A DNA stretch of 64,000 nucleotides. It comes from QFOX01 sp044237845. GTDB lineage: Bacteria > Pseudomonadota > Alphaproteobacteria > Rickettsiales > UBA3002. Location: contig JBIIEL010000005.1 in NCBI GenBank assembly GCA_044237845.1, forward strand, positions 9,366 through 73,365. The letters are read 5' to 3'. Shown here piece after piece: positions 16,991 through 25,667 of the stretch. The notes beneath the pieces were generated by a model. The model made no database searches. It was not told the origin of the DNA and worked only from the letters and a program-made list of their open reading frames with translations. A program made the translations under genes and the position numbers. The number at the start of each line of letters is the position of its first letter. Position 1 is the stretch's first letter.

Positions 16991-17066
16991 ACGAGGAGGG
17001 GGGAGCGGGGCTGAGTGCGTGGCGAGGTGTTTTACTGATGGAAGCCCAGAGAGAGAAACTCTCCTG

Positions 17067-18449
17067 CTAGCCCTTCTTCTTCGCGACGGTGCGTTCGATG
17101 GCTTCGATCATCTGCCCGGCGATGTCGAGGCCGGTGGTGGATTCGATGCCTTCGAGCCCCGGGCTGGAATTGATTTCGAGCACTTTGGGGCCGGAGGCGG
17201 AGCGGATAATATCCACCCCCGCGACTTTGAGGCCGACGATTTTCGCCGATTGAATCGCAATTTTACGCTCTTCCGCCGTGATTTTGATTTCTGTCGCCGA
17301 ACCGCCGCGATGGATGTTCGCGCGGAAATCGCCCGCTGGGGCGACGCGCTGCATGGTGGCGACGACTTTATCATCAATCACGAAACAGCGAATGTCTTTG
17401 CCCTCCGCCTCTTTCACGAATTCCTGCACAAGGATATTCGCCTTGAGCGATTTGAAGGCGTTGATGATGGATTCCGCCGCGTTGGTGGTATCGGCCAGCA
17501 CCACGCCGACGCCTTGCGTGCCCTCGAGCAGTTTGATGACCACCGGCGCGCCGCCGACCATTTTAATCAGCTCCGAGGTTTCGAGCGGCGAGTTGGCGAA
17601 GGAGGTGTTGGGCATGGGGATGGATTTTTGCGCCAGCATTTGCAAGGTGCGCAGCTTGTCGCGCGAGCGGGTGATGCCCACCGCGCCGTTTAAACAATAG
17701 GCGCCAGAAATTTCGAACTGGCGGAGCACGGCGCAGCCATAAAACGTGGCGGCGGGGCGAATGCGGGGGATGACAGCATCGAACTGGCTGAGGATTTCAC
17801 CGCCACGGTAATGGATCTCCGGCTCGTCCGTGCTGATATTCATGTAGCAATGCTGGATGTTGATGAAGCGCATGGTGTGGCCGCGCTCGCGCCCGGCATC
17901 CATGATGCGTTTGTTGGAGTAGAGCTCGCGGTCGGACGCCAGCACCGCGATCTTGAGGCCGCCGTCGCTTTCGGTTGCCACCTCGCGGTAGAAATGGCGC
18001 GCCTCGATGTCCGACAGCATGCCTTGCGTGAAGGATTTTTCCGGGTCGATGAGCATGCGCCCCTGCATTGCCTCGCGCCCGAGCAGCATGCGGTAGCCCA
18101 GCGCATCGCGGTTCGTCAGGGTGAGCTGGATGTTCTGCGTGACGTTGCCGATGCGAATGGGGGTTTCGATGACGGGCCGCCGCTCGGTGTGGCCGGAGGA
18201 GGATTTGACGTCGCGTTCATCCACCAGCCGTGCTTTGCAATGCACGGTGATTTTACGGTCTTTCTGGATGGGGTTGATGTCGAAGCGCACCCATTTCTCG
18301 CCGCGCGCGGTGTAGATATGGATGTTATCCGCATGCAGCGCGCTGGTGCGTGCGCCCGAGTCGATCCGCGCTTTTACGGCGGACAAATGCAGCTCCGGCA
18401 ACTCGCACCATTCTTCTTTGCCGATGATCATTTTTTGTGTAATCTTCAT
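17067..18449 (-). CDS. RimB-RimK fusion: zinc/retropepsin-like protease domain plus ATP-grasp glutamate ligase
   Basis: A 460-residue two-domain protein. Residues ~5-145 match the RimB-type ATP-dependent zinc protease family (KARIDSGARTSALHAD with the Asp-Ser-Gly motif, and YRMLLGREAM). Residues ~160-455 are a RimK-type ATP-grasp ligase: KIAVLASDRELYSN at the start, GITRSRDKLRTLQML, VIKLLEGTQGVGVVL (nucleotide loop) and GVDIIRSASGPKVLEINSSPGLEGIE (Mg-binding, catalytic end). RimK adds glutamates to the C-terminus of ribosomal protein S6 and RimB-type proteases trim them. The fusion puts opposing activities in one chain. It is a single gene with no partner operon. Confidence 0.87.
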   Translation of the reverse strand: MKITQKMIIGKEEWCELPELHLSAVKARIDSGARTSALHADNIHIYTARGEKWVRFDINPIQKDRKITVHCKARLVDERDVKSSSGHTERRPVIETPIRIGNVTQNIQLTLTNRDALGYRMLLGREAMQGRMLIDPEKSFTQGMLSDIEARHFYREVATESDGGLKIAVLASDRELYSNKRIMDAGRERGHTMRFINIQHCYMNISTDEPEIHYRGGEILSQFDAVIPRIRPAATFYGCAVLRQFEISGAYCLNGAVGITRSRDKLRTLQMLAQKSIPMPNTSFANSPLETSELIKMVGGAPVVIKLLEGTQGVGVVLADTTNAAESIINAFKSLKANILVQEFVKEAEGKDIRCFVIDDKVVATMQRVAPAGDFRANIHRGGSATEIKITAEERKIAIQSAKIVGLKVAGVDIIRSASGPKVLEINSSPGLEGIESTTGLDIAGQMIEAIERTVAKKKG

Positions 18450-18581
18450 AGGTGCCGCCCTGTGCGCGTTTGAGTCACTATGCGGCTTATAACAGGCGGG
18501 AATGCGAAAGCAATGCGAGTGTTTCCTTGTTTCATAAGCAGGGATTTGCTAGGATTGAGCTGGACAAAAGAGGAATCCGCT

Positions 18582-19334
18582 ATGGCGCGTAAGGCAACGG
18601 GTGGGCTTGGGTTAGGTGGCATTATTATCATCTGTGGGGTGTTGTATTATACCGGCGTTGGCGGACAGCTGCTCGACCATATGCAATCCTTCAACCAGCG
18701 TTGTTATAGTCTTTCGACGACCATTGGGCGCTCGGTAGCCGAGCCCCTCTGCAAAGGCATCGACTATGGGGTGAATGGGATAACCAAGGTTGCAGAAACG
18801 GTAGGCGGTTGGCTGCATTGGACAGAAAATCTGTTCGGTGGCAAGTCTACCGGCAAGATGGATCTTGCGAGCGTCGACGCATTTGGGCGGAGTGTGCAGA
18901 AAAAGATTTCGGGTTATGCCAGTTCCTCGGACCAGCTGACGCAAATGATGCGCGCGGGGCCGGACCAATGGTTTGCGGGCGGCGATGCCTCACAGCGCTT
19001 TCAGAAGGCGATGGATAATTTCAGCATCAGCCAGCATTACCTCGCGCAGGGTGGTACGTCGCAGGCGTTACCATGGCTGACCAAAGGGGCGCAGCAGCCG
19101 GATGGTTTTGGGGTGCTGTCGCAAATCTCGCTGGGGGATGTGTATCGCAAAGGTGGGGGTGGCATTCAGGCGGATCCGGCGCGTGCGCGTGCATATTACA
19201 ATCAGGCGGCAACATCGCTCTCGCAGTTGAACCAGAGTAATTCACCACAGGCCAAGCAATTGCTAAAAGCGCTTCCTGCATCGCCGCAAGAAACGCAACG
19301 GCAGTTGTTACAGGCGGTGGATCAGCTGAAGTAG
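18582..19334 (+). CDS. Membrane-anchored Sel1/TPR-like protein
   Basis: A 250-residue protein with an N-terminal hydrophobic anchor (residues ~8-26, GLGLGGIIIICGVLYYTGVG) and a soluble helical remainder. Residues ~165-225 (QHYLAQGGTSQALPWLTKGA ... DPARARAYYNQAA) have the spacing of Sel1/TPR helical repeats. The Gly-rich GVLSQISLGDVYRKGGGGI resembles the Sel1 turn. It probably faces the periplasm. GAGG precedes the ATG at 18582 by seven bases. It is divergent from the RimK-type gene and convergent with the flp genes. Function is not recognised. Confidence 0.75.
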   Translation: MARKATGGLGLGGIIIICGVLYYTGVGGQLLDHMQSFNQRCYSLSTTIGRSVAEPLCKGIDYGVNGITKVAETVGGWLHWTENLFGGKSTGKMDLASVDAFGRSVQKKISGYASSSDQLTQMMRAGPDQWFAGGDASQRFQKAMDNFSISQHYLAQGGTSQALPWLTKGAQQPDGFGVLSQISLGDVYRKGGGGIQADPARARAYYNQAATSLSQLNQSNSPQAKQLLKALPASPQETQRQLLQAVDQLK

Positions 19335-19353
19335 CGGGTGTTAGACATTGCGT

Positions 19354-19527
19354 TTATGGCGTGGCGTTAAACCCGTTAGTCACGTTGCTGAAGCTGTTGG
19401 CCGTTTGGTTGCCGATTGCCATTGCACCAGCAACAATCATGATGGAAAGGAAGCCAGCGATGAGCGCGTACTCAATAGAAGTGGCGCCGCGGCTGTTCCG
19501 CAGCAGCGCTTTTATGTAGTTTGCCAT
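19354..19527 (-). CDS. flp: Flp/Fap-type pilin, second copy
   Basis: A 57-residue pilin. SRGATSIEYALIAGFLSIMI holds the prepilin cleavage site (after Gly, Glu at +5, Tyr at +6) and the hydrophobic N-terminal helix. The C-terminal half is short (NQTANSFSNVTNGFNATP). AAGGA lies seven bases before the ATG. Tad-type prepilin peptidases cut such pilins before assembly into adhesive Flp pili. No tad/cpa assembly genes are in the window, so they must be elsewhere or lost. It is paralogous to the pilin at 19636. Confidence 0.88.
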   Translation of the reverse strand: MANYIKALLRNSRGATSIEYALIAGFLSIMIVAGAMAIGNQTANSFSNVTNGFNATP

Positions 19528-19557
19528 AGCCAATCCTTTTGGGGTTTTATTGAAAAT

Positions 19558-19583
19558 GGCTCGGGGAATAACCCCCGAGCCAT
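19558..19583. terminator. Hairpin between the two pilin genes
   Basis: GGCTCGGGG-AATAA-CCCCCGAGCC, followed on the minus strand by ATTTTCAATAAAA. It lies after the first pilin (19636) and before the second (19354), so it may attenuate transcription and favour the first. Confidence 0.6.
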
Positions 19584-19635
19584 CTCATATTATACGATAT
19601 TACAGCGTATGTAATAAAATTTTTAGCAGGAACCC

Positions 19636-19803
19636 TTATGGGTTGAGGCCAGTAGCGACATTGTCAAAAGTAGAGTTGAGCTCTTGGCCAAGCGTGTTAA
19701 CAACTCCAATAATCGCAACAGCAATCAACGCGGCGATGAGGCCATATTCGATCGCGGTTGCGCCGGATTCATTATTCAAAAAAGATTTTGCAAATTGTTT
19801 CAT
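19636..19803 (-). CDS. flp: Flp/Fap-type pilin, first copy
   Basis: A 55-residue pilin. ESGATAIEYGLIAALIAVAI has the Flp cleavage motif (Gly|Ala, Glu at +5) followed by the membrane helix; the tail ends in STFDNVATGLNP. GGAGAAG lies seven bases upstream of the ATG at 19803. A longer in-frame reading to 20046 adds a low-complexity stretch without a ribosome site and is rejected. It is the promoter-proximal pilin of the pair. Confidence 0.9.
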   Translation of the reverse strand: MKQFAKSFLNNESGATAIEYGLIAALIAVAIIGVVNTLGQELNSTFDNVATGLNP

Positions 19804-19969
19804 AGAACACTTCTCCCATTTGTGTGGAGCGGCTATTATGCACGCACCTGTTTTGCTAGCCATCCCAGCTAGGCACACCATACCATAAGCGCCAGCATTT
19901 TGCAAAGGGGTTGAGAATTTTTTGGGTGGTATTTTAACTATTGTTGCGCGAATAGCGCAAGAACAGTGC

Positions 19970-20473
19970 CTAGCGTCGCCAATGCTGGGTGAGAAGGGTG
20001 AGCCCCTCGCGCAGATGGTTGTGGGCAAAGGCAAGCTGGTGGGCAAGGGCGGGCTCCTGAAGCAGGCGCGCGCGCAGGACAGGGTTGAGAAATGCCGGAT
20101 GCTCGTTGAAAATGGCCAGCCGCATCACGCATTCATAGCGCCGGTTTGCCTTGAGTATGGCGATAGCCTCGTGATATTCCTGCTCTCGCATCGCGCGCCA
20201 GGTAGGGTCGTCCTCGCCAGGCGGCGGAAGGCTCTGATCCGTGCGGTCGGCATAGTTGCGGGTCAGGCTCGGGGCGCCGTAACGCAGGGTGTAGAGCCAT
20301 CGTAGATGCAGCCCGCACCAATGCATCTCGCGGGTGATGAGATTTTTCTCAAGGCAGAGGTCGATCGGCTCGGCCGTGAGGCGCAGCGCATGCTTGAGCC
20401 GCAGCTCTGGCGTGCCGGGGTCGTTGTCGTTCATGGATTTGCGCGGCCGCCCACGCTGAGTTGAGAAGGCCAT
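19970..20473 (-). CDS. Unrecognised soluble protein next to phage genes
   Basis: A 167-residue protein with a basic head (RGRPRKSMND) resembling a DNA-binding tail, then a helical body with many Arg/Tyr/Trp residues (REMHWCGLHLRWLYTLRYG). The start at 20473 has AGGAA six bases upstream; longer readings run into the gene at 20505. It lies downstream of and co-oriented with the 20505 gene, separated by 31 bp, so they probably share a transcript. I do not recognise a family. Position at the left edge of the GTA-like locus suggests a regulator or a small phage protein, which is inference. Confidence 0.65.
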   Translation of the reverse strand: MAFSTQRGRPRKSMNDNDPGTPELRLKHALRLTAEPIDLCLEKNLITREMHWCGLHLRWLYTLRYGAPSLTRNYADRTDQSLPPPGEDDPTWRAMREQEYHEAIAILKANRRYECVMRLAIFNEHPAFLNPVLRARLLQEPALAHQLAFAHNHLREGLTLLTQHWRR

Positions 20474-20504
20474 AAGTGATTCCTGTAAAGAAGGGGAAGG
20501 GGGG

Positions 20505-20870
20505 CTAGTGTTTCGTCGGTGATGCCTGACGGCGGGCTTGTGTGCGCCAGCCTTGGCCAACCGGCAGTCGCCACTCGAACCCCCGCGCCAGCGCGAGGCG
20601 GGCACGGCTGCGCACATAATCCGGGTCGAGCCCCGCATTGTCGCAGACCAATTCAAAATCTGAGGAGTCATCAAGCAGCCAGCGCAGCGCGTTGTTACGG
20701 GTGCGGCGGAGCTCGGACTTGCGCGACCTGCTCGCCGCGTCCATCAGCGCCTGAGTGATGACTGCGCGCCACAGGCAAGGCTCGTGGTCGGCGAAGGAAC
20801 CAATGCTGCCAGAGTGGTAATAAGGATGGTTGAAACATGCCGGACGATTATTACTTGAGGTTGTATCCAT
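20505..20870 (-). CDS. Unrecognised small helical protein at the GTA locus edge
   Basis: A 121-residue protein. The centre, RNNALRWLLDDSSDFELVCDNAGLDPDYVRSRA, reads as a helix-turn-helix-like segment of the kind seen in small phage proteins of alphaproteobacteria. AAGGGA precedes the ATG. It is the first gene of a leftward pair with 19970. An AT-rich control region separates it from the terminase genes. I cannot name it with certainty; a DNA-binding regulator is possible. Confidence 0.6.
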   Translation of the reverse strand: MDTTSSNNRPACFNHPYYHSGSIGSFADHEPCLWRAVITQALMDAASRSRKSELRRTRNNALRWLLDDSSDFELVCDNAGLDPDYVRSRARLALARGFEWRLPVGQGWRTQARRQASPTKH

Positions 20871-21116
20871 TGACGATCCCTTTCGTGGTTGGCAAAAAAG
20901 ATAACGAAAAACAACTTTGAAAAAACAATAAGCTAAATGAATTTTCTCATTTTGCTGATGAATAGTAATGCAATCTTAAGTTGTATTAATGTATTGCATG
21001 AATACCATCAACCCCTATTTTTTCAGGGGAGGGGGCTTCCTGGTAGCGGCCAAGTAGGGTAGGGTGCGAAATGATAGGCTAAAGATAGCCGCACCCCACC
21101 CCCGCCCCCTGAGTTC
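20871..21116. other. AT-rich divergent intergenic region
   Basis: Bases 20890-21010 are strongly AT-rich compared with both sides, with repeated AATGNATT-like and TTGCATGAATA stretches. This is the likely divergent promoter region between the 20505 gene and the terminase genes. I see no CtrA full site or Pho-like box here. Confidence 0.5.
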
Positions 21117-21434
21117 ATGTCCAAACGCACCCATTATGCGCCCGAAGCTTCGCGACGGGCGATTGCGCATGCCCGCGCGCTGATCGAACAGATGCTGGCC
21201 GAGCTGGAACGCGGCCTCGCCAACCCCGAGCATTGCGCGGGCGAGGCGTGGGAGAAGCTGTTCGGCGCGAAGCAAAGCATGGTGGTGAGCGTGCAGAAGC
21301 TGGTCGCTGCGCTGGCCGCGCTGCCCGAATGTGCGGAGGAGGAGGACGCGCAAGCCGCCGCCGCGCTCGCCGCCATTACGCCGGAGGAGATGAAACTGCT
21401 GAAGGCGTGGATGGCAGAGGGGAGGACGGATTAA
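21117..21434 (+). CDS. Probable GTA/phage small terminase-like protein
   Basis: A 105-residue, almost wholly helical protein (ARALIEQMLAELERGLANPE, then KLFGAKQSMVVSVQKLVAAL and an acidic Ala-rich end with ITPEEMKLLKAWM). Size, helical content and position directly before the large terminase fit the gp1/small-terminase slot of GTA clusters. The primary sequence alone is not decisive. No clear ribosome site precedes the ATG. Its 3' end overlaps the stop of the opposite-strand gene 21431 by four bases, which separates it from the large terminase gene. Confidence 0.55.
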   Translation: MSKRTHYAPEASRRAIAHARALIEQMLAELERGLANPEHCAGEAWEKLFGAKQSMVVSVQKLVAALAALPECAEEEDAQAAAALAAITPEEMKLLKAWMAEGRTD

Positions 21435-21703
21435 ACGTCAAACCCGTATTTTTCCTTGAGGTAGTTTTTGACTTCCTGCGTGGGTTCTTCGCCATAGCAG
21501 GAGGCGACGACTTTGCCGAAATCTTCGAGGTCGATGGTGCCATCGCCCTCGATGGCCTTGAGGAACGCCGCCTCGCGCGGGGCTTCGACCAGCACGAAAT
21601 AATACGCCCACCGCCCGGTGGTGTCTTTCGCTTTCAACTTGTGAATCAGATGCCCTTTTTTGGCGATGATCTGATCGACGAAATTACGGCGTTTTTCTTC
21701 CAT
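21431..21703 (-). CDS. Small protein, paralogue of the 28798 protein
   Basis: A 90-residue soluble protein of unknown function. AYYFVLVEAPREAAFLKAIE ... DLEDFGKVVASCYGEEPTQEV ... LKEKYGFDV lines up with the 28798 protein (YAYVGVRADKLKEFMEA ... EYGVVIESGAGEPTAEV ... MERDYGFNHE). The shared pattern is F-x2-A near the middle, then G-x-V, GEPT-x-EV and a closing YGF. It is inserted antisense between the small and large terminase genes, so it is not part of the head transcription unit. Confidence 0.75.
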   Translation of the reverse strand: MEEKRRNFVDQIIAKKGHLIHKLKAKDTTGRWAYYFVLVEAPREAAFLKAIEGDGTIDLEDFGKVVASCYGEEPTQEVKNYLKEKYGFDV

Positions 21704-21898
21704 GAAACAAGCTCGTGGTGTAGTCGGTTCCGCGCTTCAGGCCGTTATTCCCCGAGTTTGCTTCAGCAAACTATAGGGGAATCCATCTTCACGCTGGATC
21801 GCCCTATAATCGCAAAAGCGATTCGGGCGATGACGCAAGAAACGCTGGCTGAGGCAACTATAACCACCACGCCGATAAAATACAAGAGGTTCAAACGG

Positions 21899-23323
21899 AT
21901 GACCGATGATTTACGGCTACTCGCCGCCGCGCGCACCCATTTCGACGCCGCCAGCCGCCAGCATTTTACGCTGTTCCTGCGGCGGGTGATGGCGACCGTA
22001 TCGCCCGGTGTAAGCTATTGTAATAACTGGCATATTGAGGCGATTGCGGAGTATTTGGCTGCCTGTGCGCGCGGCGAGGTGACGCGGCTCGTCATTAACC
22101 TGCCGCCGCGCATGTTGAAATCGACGATGATCTCGGTGGCGTGGCCCGCATGGCTGCTGGGGCACGACCCCGCCGCGCGGATTATGGCCGCGAGCTACGC
22201 GCAGTCGCTCGCCACCAAGCATTCGACCGATTGCCGGGTGGTGATGGAATCGCCATGGTATCAGCGCGTGTTTGCGGCCACGCGCCTCTCGCGCGACCAG
22301 AACGAGAAGGACAAGTTCGTGACCACGGCGCGCGGGCATCGGCTCGCGGTTTCGGTCGGCGGCGCGGCGATCGGCGAGGGTGGGAATATCCTGATTGTGG
22401 ATGACCCGATTAACCCGCTGCAAGCCAACCACCGCACCCAGCGCGAGGCGGTGAATCAGTGGTTCGACCATACGTTCGTGACGCGCCTCGACGACAAGCA
22501 GCGCGGCGCGATTGTGGTGGTGATGCAACGCCTGCATGCCGAGGATCTCTCGGGCTATTTGCTTGAGAAAGGCGGGTGGGAACATCTCTGCCTGCCTGCG
22601 ATTGCGCCCGCGCCAACCACGCTGCGTGTGGGGGCGAAAGTTTTTGTGCGGGAACAGGGCGAGGCGTTGCACCCGGCGCGGGAGCCGCTGGCGCTGCTTG
22701 AGCGCACGCAGCGCGAACTCGGCAGCGCGAATTTCAACGCGCAATATCAGCAAGCGCCAGTGCGGGTGGTGGGGAATCTCATCCGCCCGGAATGGTTTGC
22801 GCGGTTTAAGCTGGATGCCGTGCGCGGGCGCGAGAACGTGGTGCAGTCGTGGGACACTGCGATCAAAGCCGGTGCGGCGCATGACGCGAGCGCCTGCGCG
22901 ACGTTTGTGGAGGTGGAGGGCGTGCATCATTTGCTCGACATGCAACTGGTACGGCTCGAATATCCGGCGCTGAAGCGGCTGATTATCAGCCACGCCGCGC
23001 GGTTCGAGGCGGCGACGGTGCTGATGGAGGACAAAGCGAGCGGGCAATCGCTGCTGCAGGATCTGCGGCAGGAAACCGACCTCGCGCTGATGGCGGTGAT
23101 GCCGAGTGAGGACAAGCTCACACGCCTCGCCCGGGTGACGCCGCTGATGGAGGCGGGCAAGCTGGCGCTGCCCACCGCCGCGCCGTGGCTCGCGGCGTTC
23201 GAGGCAGAATTTTTCAGCTTCCCCGACAGCGCGCATGACGACCAGGTGGACGCGGTGAGCCAGTATCTCAACTGGGTGCGCGTGCGCGCCAGCCGCACTG
23301 GGCCGAGTGTGCGGAGTGTATGA
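21899..23323 (+). CDS. terL: Phage/GTA large terminase
   Basis: A 474-residue DNA-packaging motor. The ATPase part has NLPPRMLKST (variant Walker A, about residue 65), ILIVDDPINP (Walker B) and VVVMQRLHAEDL (coupling motif). The nuclease part has QSWDTAIKAG, VLMEDKASGQSLLQDL and SAHDDQVDAVSQY with the expected acidic residues. I start at ATG 21899 because AAGAGGT is eight bases upstream and it begins the conserved fold; much longer in-frame readings to 21233 cross the 21431 gene. All catalytic residues appear present. Confidence 0.92.
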   Translation: MTDDLRLLAAARTHFDAASRQHFTLFLRRVMATVSPGVSYCNNWHIEAIAEYLAACARGEVTRLVINLPPRMLKSTMISVAWPAWLLGHDPAARIMAASYAQSLATKHSTDCRVVMESPWYQRVFAATRLSRDQNEKDKFVTTARGHRLAVSVGGAAIGEGGNILIVDDPINPLQANHRTQREAVNQWFDHTFVTRLDDKQRGAIVVVMQRLHAEDLSGYLLEKGGWEHLCLPAIAPAPTTLRVGAKVFVREQGEALHPAREPLALLERTQRELGSANFNAQYQQAPVRVVGNLIRPEWFARFKLDAVRGRENVVQSWDTAIKAGAAHDASACATFVEVEGVHHLLDMQLVRLEYPALKRLIISHAARFEAATVLMEDKASGQSLLQDLRQETDLALMAVMPSEDKLTRLARVTPLMEAGKLALPTAAPWLAAFEAEFFSFPDSAHDDQVDAVSQYLNWVRVRASRTGPSVRSV

Positions 23324-23500
23324 GGGGTGGTGCGTCTTCGTCCCCCGCTGGCGGGGGACCGAATCCGCTTCTTCTGCGGATTCGAGGGGGTGGCGGTGTG
23401 ATGTGAAAATAGCGGACCCACCCCCGCGAATTTGCTATAGGAGCAAATTCGACCCCCCGCGAGCGGGGGGTGACAGGCTCTGGAAGCCTCGTTTCATAAC
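23324..23500. repeat. Nested palindromes after the terminase gene
   Basis: CCCCCGCTGGCGGGGG, GAATCCGC-TTCTT-GCGGATTC, GAATTTGCT-ATAGG-AGCAAATTC and CCCCCCGCGAGCGGGGGG stand in sequence. These are stable hairpins between terL and the next promoter and probably stop transcription from terL. Confidence 0.65.
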
Positions 23501-23509
23501 TTTTTTCAA

Positions 23510-23564
23510 AAAAATGGTAAAAATCGTAAAATATTAACGAAAAATTAACCGGGGGGGGTATGAT
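23510..23564 (+). promoter_or_regulatory. CtrA-type promoter with poly-G spacer (copy 2)
   Basis: TTAA (23534-23537), seven bases, TTAAC (23545-23549), a run of 8 G and TATGAT (23559-23564). Nearly base-for-base the same as 7183-7242, but three G shorter. Confidence 0.7.
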
Positions 23565-23614
23565 GGCTTATGTGAGAGTGTCACATTTGTTATCGAAAAA
23601 TAGAGGAGAGAGTT

Positions 23615-24079
23615 ATGAGTCCGCAGCCCCCACAAAAGAGTTCTGTGCCTCCAAAGAGAGCTACATTGAGTGAGACTGGCCTCCGCGACAGTTACTCTGA
23701 CTATTTTGTAAAAGAAGAAACAAAGGTAGTGGATGATCAAAAAGTTCTCGTTACAACGAATCCCGAAATAAAAACTACATCGAGTAAAGACGGTTCGGTA
23801 CGCAGCGTCGAGTTTGAAGATCACTCCATAAAAGTCTCACAAGGGCTAGGTGATAAGCTGACAACCAGGATAATTCCAGGGAGTGAAAGCCTTATGGAGG
23901 CTGTACGCAACGCTGCTCAACGAGCATTGGCTGATGGGTTGAGTGCAGAAGAGGCGAAGCAGTTCAATAATCTGCGCGCGTACGTTACCAACCATTGTGC
24001 GGATGGAAAATTTGATGCCAATGAAGTCGGTGCGGCTATTCAGCGTGCGAATAACATCGCTCCGGCAAAAGGGCGCTGA
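23615..24079 (+). CDS. Unrecognised small protein with EF-hand-like loop, CtrA-type promoter
   Basis: A 154-residue hydrophilic protein of unknown function inserted between terminase and portal genes. The head is Ser/Pro-rich. The C-terminal 60 residues (MEAVRNAAQRALADGLSAEE ... YVTNHCADGKFDANEVGAAI) end in a loop that fits an EF-hand/dockerin pattern at positions 5, 6, 8, 9 and 12 but has Asn at position 1. AGGAGAG lies seven bases before the ATG. It shares its promoter, but little sequence, with the 7291 protein, so the promoter may have been copied independently of the coding region. Confidence 0.75.
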   Translation: MSPQPPQKSSVPPKRATLSETGLRDSYSDYFVKEETKVVDDQKVLVTTNPEIKTTSSKDGSVRSVEFEDHSIKVSQGLGDKLTTRIIPGSESLMEAVRNAAQRALADGLSAEEAKQFNNLRAYVTNHCADGKFDANEVGAAIQRANNIAPAKGR

Positions 24080-24473
24080 TGGTAACGGCGGTGTGGCGTA
24101 ACTAAACCCTCACCCCAAAAGTTTTTTCAAAAAAATGCATGACCCCCCTTCCCGGTGAAATGGGAGGGGGGTATAAGCGTAAATATAGAATGGAATTCGT
24201 GTGAGTGAGGCAGTTTGAATTTGCCCGCTACTTACGGTTCTTTTTGTCATACTAAATGACATCGTCCATGGTTTGTTAAAAAGAAGCGGGGCCCCGTGGT
24301 GAACACGGGGCGACAACCGCGTTTATATATTCACTCCACCGGGTGTCATGCCGTGTTTACCACGGCATCCCGCTTCAGTTTTTTCTTTTAGGCGAGAGAC
24401 CCCGGCATTCGCCGGGGTGACCGCTTTTTGCGTTCTCTCTCCTTTCCCCCACCTTCATCTCAAGGATATTCGT
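24080..24473. other. Non-coding gap filled with hairpins
   Basis: No gene seen. Hairpins are ACCCCCCTTCCC/GGGAGGGGGGT (24142-24172), CCCCGTG/CACGGGG (24292-24310), ATGCCGTG/CACGGCAT (24350-24371) and CCCCGGC/GCCGGGG (about 24402-24419). They resemble other REP-like elements in the window. AAGGA at 24462 is the portal ribosome site. Confidence 0.6.
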
Positions 24474-25667
24474 ATGGCACGTTTGACTTCGTGGCTTGGC
24501 CGTGCACGCGCGGCGGCTCCACTGCAGGAAAAATCCTACTCGGCGACGACCGCGTTCATGATCCCCGCTGCGCAAGCGGTGTGGATGCGCCGCGACATCA
24601 GCAAGTTTGCGGATGAGGGCTATCGCCGCAACGTGATTGCGCACCGCGCGGTCTCGATGATTGCGACGGCCGCGGCCTCGGTGCCGTGGAAGCTGGAGGA
24701 ACGCCGTGCCCGCAGCAGCCGGATGCTGGAATCGCACCCGTTGCTCGCGCTGCTCAATACGCCGAACCCACTGCAAGGCGGCACTGAACTCTGCGAGGCG
24801 CTCTATGCCCATCGCCTGATTGCGGGGAATAGCTATCTCCACGCGATAGGCCCCAAAGGCGCGCCGCCGCTGGAGCTGCATGTGCTGAGGCCTGATCGCG
24901 TGTCGATTATTCCGGGGCAGGGGGGCATTCCGAAAGCCTATCGCTACAGCATTGATGACCGCGCGATGGATATCCCCGTCGATGCGATTACGGGGCAGTC
25001 GCGCATCCTGCATCTCAAAACCTTCCACCCACTCGATGACTGGTACGGCATGTCGCCGGTGGAGGCCGCGGCTTATAGTATCGACCAGCATAACCAGTGC
25101 GGCGCGTGGAACCAGGCGCTGCTGCAAAACGGCGCGCGGCCTTCGGGTGCGCTGCTGGTCAAAGCGGGCGAGGGCAATAACGGCACACTGACGGAGGCGC
25201 AGTATAAGCGCCTTAAAACGCAGCTCGATGAACAATTCGCCGGAGCCATCAACGCTGGGCGGCCGCTGCTGCTTGAAGGTGGCCTCGAATGGAAAGAGAT
25301 GAGCCTCTCGCCACGCGATATGGATTATATCGGCATCAAACATTCGAGCGCGCGCGACATTGCTCTCGCGTTCGGTATGGCACCGCAACTGCTCGGCATT
25401 CCGGGCGATAATACCTATGCGAACCTCAAGGAAGCGCGCCTCGCGCTGTGGGAGCAGACGATTCTGCCGCTGCTCACCAGCGTGACCGACGCGCTCAATA
25501 ACTGGCTGGTGCCGATGTTCGCCAGCGACCTCTCGCTTAGCCTCGACCAAGATGCCATCCCCATCCTCGCCGAAAAACGCGACGCGTATTGGGAGCGCAT
25601 CAGCAAGGCCGACTTCCTCACCGCCGATGAAAAACGCAAACTTCTGGGAATCAGCAATGGCATCTAA
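24474..25667 (+). CDS. HK97/GTA-type portal protein
   Basis: A 397-residue portal protein, the dodecameric ring at the capsid vertex through which DNA enters. HK97-portal hallmarks are RRNVIAHRAVSMIATAAASV, LIAGNSYLHAIG, LHVLRPDRVSIIPG, ILHLKTFHPLDDWYGMSPVE, and MAPQLLGIPGDNTYANLKEA near residue 310. The ATG at 24474 has AAGGA eight bases upstream; the open frame upstream is repeat-derived. It overlaps the protease gene by 11 bases, so the two are translated together. Confidence 0.93.
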   Translation: MARLTSWLGRARAAAPLQEKSYSATTAFMIPAAQAVWMRRDISKFADEGYRRNVIAHRAVSMIATAAASVPWKLEERRARSSRMLESHPLLALLNTPNPLQGGTELCEALYAHRLIAGNSYLHAIGPKGAPPLELHVLRPDRVSIIPGQGGIPKAYRYSIDDRAMDIPVDAITGQSRILHLKTFHPLDDWYGMSPVEAAAYSIDQHNQCGAWNQALLQNGARPSGALLVKAGEGNNGTLTEAQYKRLKTQLDEQFAGAINAGRPLLLEGGLEWKEMSLSPRDMDYIGIKHSSARDIALAFGMAPQLLGIPGDNTYANLKEARLALWEQTILPLLTSVTDALNNWLVPMFASDLSLSLDQDAIPILAEKRDAYWERISKADFLTADEKRKLLGISNGI

